DNA from: Dactylellina haptotyla | Taxonomy: Eukaryota; Ascomycota; Orbiliomycetes; Orbiliales; Orbiliaceae | NCBI GenBank assembly: GCA_031310005.1 | Contig: CM062381.1 | Span: 2,852,001-2,916,000, forward strand | Direction of reading: 5' to 3' | Length of the DNA: 64,000 nucleotides | In this document: in pieces, positions 60,123-64,000 of the stretch | Position numbering within the stretch: the first letter of the stretch is position 1 | How the letters are laid out: each line of letters opens with the position of its first letter | Position numbers and translations under genes: made by a program | Notes under the pieces: model-generated | Seen by the model: only the letters and a program-made list of their open reading frames with translations | Told to the model about the DNA's origin: nothing | The model's database searches: none

Positions 60123-61937
60123 ATGAATATCCGATATATTTTCAGAATTATACTTTTTGAAATATTCGTGGGATGTACTTGGGGGGATATCGGATGCTTG
60201 GATGGCTACAAGCAAGTCGTCCAATGCATAGAGGCCGTTGGCCATGCAGTTGAATTTTCAATGATTCTTCCGCATTTCTCGAACTGCGTCCATAAGTTTT
60301 GTGCGACTGAGGAGCACAGGCAATGTTTCTTGCAGTCGATCGCATTCCTGCAGTCTTTATCGTGCTTGGGCAAAACTTCTGAAGAACATCTGACTTGTCT
60401 TAAGGGTCACGTCGATCCTGATGAATTCAAACTCCTCGTTTGTCAACAGCAATTGGCCTGGGACCGGAAAACTAGTGGGAAATACTGTTATCAGATAGCC
60501 GACGTTCTTGGCCCGTGTATAGAGCAGGCGGGTACCATTGATAATCTGATCTCATGTGCGAATGAAGGTTTGAATACAACTGATCTTCATATCACGGCCC
60601 GCCCACTTAATTCTCCCAACCAAGGGGAAATGGAAGTAATGCCGGTATCAAGCAAGACTGCCCAAACATCGGAAAATGAACTTTCAAAATACCCCATGAT
60701 CGGAATCTTCATTCCTATTCAGTGTGGCCTGATCCTCCAGCCCCGGGGTTCTCTCGTATACCCTAGACGATCCGCAAGATTGTGGCATTTGTCTCCAATA
60801 ACTGCATTTATGGAGGGAATTGTGATAATTTATTTCCTCTTTTCCCAGCTACGAAGGCAGTCAGGAGAAAGAAAGATTTACCAGACAGCAATTGCTCTAT
60901 TATATTATAAAGCGCTCCCGAGACCCCGAGACATCCAAAGAGCCTCAAACACTACCGTACCGTCGATTTATAAGACAATATTCGGTAATGAATACGATGT
61001 TTTATGGATAGCAGATCCTTCAAGGCACAGATGGCGACATGATGTGGCCAGAAGGCATATAGGCTCACCGTCTTGGTGCAATCAGGAAGCGGACGAAGTG
61101 AAAGCCGACATTGGAAGCTTTGACGCTTCCCCCACTAGTACCAAAAAAGAGCTCTCTCTTCTATTTTTCGTTTGGGTGTGTTGGCTCGTACAAATTTGGA
61201 CGATACAAAATGCCTGGACTTTCAAGATCATTTCAACAATGCACCTATTTGGTTGGACATCTGTTCAGGCTCTTCTTTTAGTAAGGACTTTCCACGCCTC
61301 AACACCTATGTCGAACGCTGAGATTCGCAATACACACCTTTGCGTCCTTGATCTACTGCGGAGGCACCAGGTCTCTTATATTTCGATTCGAGACTTTGCT
61401 AAAATAAGTTCTCTATTGTGGCTTGTCATTTATACAAGTAAGCTGTCGTCAAACTTTGCTAGCAATCGTGATCAGACGAACACTTGGCCTGAATTGCTGA
61501 AGGCTTCAGTTTGGAGCAATTGGCCCTGGACGATATTCGTATTCCATCTTGCATTTAGCCTCGCTTACGTTTATTGCTGGGGAGCAAAAGATGAACTTGA
61601 AGAAACGCTTGATCTTAATTTGGGACAATTAGCTTACGCCGCACTGGCTGCTGTGATTCCAATGTTCATTTTTCAGCAATCTGGTCGGGGGCATTCTTGC
61701 GAGGATGCACTCTATGCTGGTCGGATAGTATGCTCCAACGGATGGCTTGCATTTTGGTCCGGAATTACATTTCTACTGAGTTTGATTGGATACCTGCTGG
61801 GTATATTGGTGAATCACCTACAGTATCATGGAGACATCTTTAACTTCATTCTTCATATCATCCCGTTGTTCTTCTATCTGTGGAACTGGGATGGCACAGG
61901 AACAGCCAAACCAGAATGGACCGATGCTCTGCCATAG
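60123..61937 (+). CDS. Uncharacterised multipass membrane protein with signal peptide and cysteine-rich ectodomain
   Basis: A single exon of 604 codons from ATG 60123; the frame opens slightly earlier, but without an ATG. Residues 1-21 (MNIRYIFRIILFEIFVGCTW) form a signal peptide. Residues about 22-170 hold at least ten cysteines in a regular spacing (QCIEAVG, NCVHKFC, QCFLQ, SCLGK, TCLKGH, VCQQQ, YCYQ, PCIEQ, SCANE), suggesting a disulphide-rich extracellular domain. After a Ser/Thr-rich linker come hydrophobic segments around PMIGIFIPIQCGLI, FMEGIVIIYFLFSQL, LSLLFFVWVCWLVQIW, ASVWSNWPWTIFVFHLAFSL, YAALAAVIPMFIF, GWLAFWSGITFLLSLIGYLL and FILHIIPLFFYLWNWDGTG, i.e. about seven helices. I do not recognise the family. 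A surface receptor-like or transport role is possible but unproven. It is followed by the haspin-like gene in convergent orientation, 288 bp away. Confidence 0.75.
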   Translation: MNIRYIFRIILFEIFVGCTWGDIGCLDGYKQVVQCIEAVGHAVEFSMILPHFSNCVHKFCATEEHRQCFLQSIAFLQSLSCLGKTSEEHLTCLKGHVDPDEFKLLVCQQQLAWDRKTSGKYCYQIADVLGPCIEQAGTIDNLISCANEGLNTTDLHITARPLNSPNQGEMEVMPVSSKTAQTSENELSKYPMIGIFIPIQCGLILQPRGSLVYPRRSARLWHLSPITAFMEGIVIIYFLFSQLRRQSGERKIYQTAIALLYYKALPRPRDIQRASNTTVPSIYKTIFGNEYDVLWIADPSRHRWRHDVARRHIGSPSWCNQEADEVKADIGSFDASPTSTKKELSLLFFVWVCWLVQIWTIQNAWTFKIISTMHLFGWTSVQALLLVRTFHASTPMSNAEIRNTHLCVLDLLRRHQVSYISIRDFAKISSLLWLVIYTSKLSSNFASNRDQTNTWPELLKASVWSNWPWTIFVFHLAFSLAYVYCWGAKDELEETLDLNLGQLAYAALAAVIPMFIFQQSGRGHSCEDALYAGRIVCSNGWLAFWSGITFLLSLIGYLLGILVNHLQYHGDIFNFILHIIPLFFYLWNWDGTGTAKPEWTDALP

Positions 61938-62225
61938 CGCTTCAAGCTGGAATACCTAGGCATATCTGTATTTGGTCTTGTATATTTACAAAAGTTAATA
62001 TGAATAAATGTTTTCTCGATTCTGTCAATGATGACCTGAAAATGCCTATGGCCTTATGATATACACTCAATAATATCTACTCCTTTCTCCAAATCGAAAA
62101 AATACCAATTTGTTTTCCTAGCAAAACGCCCGCTGATGAAATGATATTTAAACCAAAACCAAAAACAAAGATCAAAAATTGCTCCCAAAAACACCATATA
62201 CTCAAACACCAAAATGCAACAAATT

Positions 62226-64000
62226 TCACTTTCTCACCTTACCGCGACCCTTTCTTCTGGTCTTCTTGGGAGCTACATCCTCCTCTATGGCCTCTGGCTC
62301 TTCCTCCTTCTCGCCTCTCTCCCGTCTCCTTTTCTTCCTCTCTTCTTCAAGTCCCTCGAACAAACCTTCCTGCAAACACCACTTCTCAATATCCACCGCT
62401 CCATTAAAAGTCCACTCCTCATCAGCCTCTTTATCCATCATCTCATGGAGCTTCATCATCTTGCCCCAACAGTCCAAATCAAAAGCGTTCTTCTTCGCCT
62501 TTGTCGGCTTCCGGATCCATAGCTTGCCACCGTTACGACGGCCCTCATCTGATCTAATTAAGATCTTTATGAGGTAGTGCAACCACATGACATTCGATCG
62601 CGGACAGTAGGTTGACCATTCCGGTTTATTGACCCGTCCTGAACACCTTCTGCCTTTGGTTCCATTTGACCTAGCTTTGAGCATAACCACCTCCTCGCGT
62701 ACGCTGTGAACAGAGTGTTAGTAAATCCCTTTATCGCTGATTAAATTAGAATGTAAGAAATGTACCCACCTCCGATATATGTCAAACTGATACAACCCTT
62801 CAACATCAAACATCTCTTCTTCAAGCTCCATATAAGCTATACCACCGCCAAGCTCCTCTGGAATTTGCGCCCTTGATAGAGTATAATCAATCACGGTCAC
62901 AGCAACATCCTCAAAACTGCCCACTTCTAGTTCCCGCCCTACTCCAGACTCCTCTTTCGCGTTCTCCTCTCTCTCCCTTTTCAAATCCCGAACCAGGAGG
63001 TTACCATTGTGTAAATCCCGATGTTCGAACTCCCGCTGCCTCTCCGCCTCAGCGAAGGCAACGACAGTCTGCCGGAAAATCTCCAGTGGGACGTCCCAGG
63101 TTTTCCACACCGTGTGCTCCAAGCTGCACCCACCGTCTTCTAGTGCGATGATGGCATAGAAATCCGCCTTCCCGAATTTACTCGTACCTTCTTCGTACTC
63201 TTCGTCTTTGGTTTCCGCCCAAATCCTCCACGCTTCTTCGAACTCCTCTGGCACACCACCGGCGACGACCTGGCAGCCAAGGTAGTTTATGAAGTTGGGG
63301 AGAGGGGAGAGCGTGCGTGTGATTTTTAGCTCTTGGATCACCTCTTTCTAAATAGTTTCAAGTATGATTAGAACCTGCGTAGAGTTGGGTCACACTATGA
63401 CGTTAGGGCACTTACCACATTGTTTTCCTCGGCCAATGGGACCAACTTAAGCACCACGCTGCGTCCGTCGTCCGTCTTGTGAATGTACACCTCGGCGAAA
63501 CTGGATTCTCCGATCTTCTTGATTCTTGAGAAGTCTGGCGAAATAGACTTGAGATACTCGGTGTACGTCATGATCCGCTTCTCATCGCAGAACGGCAGGA
63601 GGTTGAAGACCTCACTTTCCGGGGCTAGTGTTAACACCGGATCCGATTCTGGACTCGGGGATCGCGACGGGGATGGAGTGCGGGTTGAAGTCCGCGGCGA
63701 ACTTTCTGCTGATTCTTCTGACTCTGTTTCCAATTCCGGCTGTTGCTGTTTAAGAGCTAGAGAGAGACGACGCAAAGATTAGTTCCGGTATGGAATAGGA
63801 TGGGTAGGACGTTTTGAACGTACGAGATTCTATTGCCAAGGACTGGAAATTGCTCGCCAAAGAGTCTCTCTTGAATGCTAGCGGAGCGCCTCGCCCTCTT
63901 CCTCTCCTTCTAGCTTGGTTATGTAGCGCAGCTCTTTTCTGCGGGCTCAATAATGCAGTGTCATCCAACTCTTCCTTTTCAACCTCACTTTCGACTTCTC
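62226..64000 (-). CDS. Haspin-like serine/threonine protein kinase (N-terminus beyond the window)
   Basis: Four exons lie in the window: 64000-63824 (open at the right edge), 63756-63416, 63347-62770 and 62703-62226. The N-terminal part is basic and Ser/Pro-rich (RRRGRGRGAPLAFKRDSLAS). Kinase features: SRIKKIGESSFAEVYIH as the glycine loop, VVLKLVPL with the ATP-binding lysine, KEVIQELKITRTLSPLPNFI (helix C), catalytic loop EFEHRDLHNGNLLVRD, and VIDYTLSRAQ in the DFG position. The HRDLHxGNxL loop and DYT in place of DFG are hallmarks of haspin. The distal WLHYLIKILIRS lies in the C-lobe; the tail is Lys/Arg-rich. Haspins phosphorylate histone H3 Thr3 and help place the chromosomal passenger complex. 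Missing N-terminal exons prevent any statement on total length. Confidence 0.9.

Overview
The window is nuclear DNA of a filamentous ascomycete (Pezizomycotina). The evidence is short GT-AG introns of about 44-75 bp, proteins with fungal-only domains (HET, Zn2Cys6, fungal CorA-like, TOS1) and fungal-type housekeeping genes. The protein set and the moderate GC content would suit a leotiomycete, but I cannot fix the order or genus from sequence alone. I see no ribosomal RNA, convincing tRNA, CRISPR array or intact transposon. I rebuilt the exon structures by hand from reading frame and splice sites. All complete multi-exon models close in frame; the genes cut by the window edges could be checked only inside the window.

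Layout. 1-3676: 5' part of CFT1 (minus) and an LMBD1-type membrane protein (plus), divergent. 4079-13856 is the accessory-looking part: a HET-domain gene (minus), a small NIF3/YqfO-like protein (plus), a large protein with a sugar-kinase-like region, a P-loop and a C-terminal RyR domain (plus), a fungal CorA-like two-helix membrane protein (minus) and a second, small RyR-domain protein (plus). 14920-16387: TOS1-type secreted cell-wall protein (minus). 18755-20272: F-box-like protein (plus). 22388-29335 is a dense housekeeping block: an ANCHR/ZFYVE19-like abscission protein (minus), KRE33/NAT10 rRNA acetyltransferase (plus) and ERG10 acetoacetyl-CoA thiolase (minus). 30386-33376: Zn2Cys6 transcription factor (minus), followed by about 6 kb without a supportable gene. 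39384-46074: CIA2 (plus), SNU114 (minus) and a ZIP zinc transporter (minus). After a 7.6 kb gene-poor stretch comes a triose-phosphate-transporter family protein (53685-54918, plus). After another 5.2 kb gap come a multipass membrane protein with a cysteine-rich ectodomain (60123-61937, plus) and a haspin-like kinase (minus) running off the right edge.

How genes work together. Most are unlinked housekeeping functions: mRNA 3' processing, splicing, 18S rRNA acetylation, Fe-S delivery, mevalonate entry, abscission control, chromatin phosphorylation and zinc uptake. The one grouping that looks functional rather than accidental is the RyR / CorA-like / RyR trio at 7794-13856, next to a HET-domain gene. 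A nucleotide- or metabolite-sensing module with a membrane effector is a reasonable but unproven reading, and it is my best candidate for an undescribed system here.
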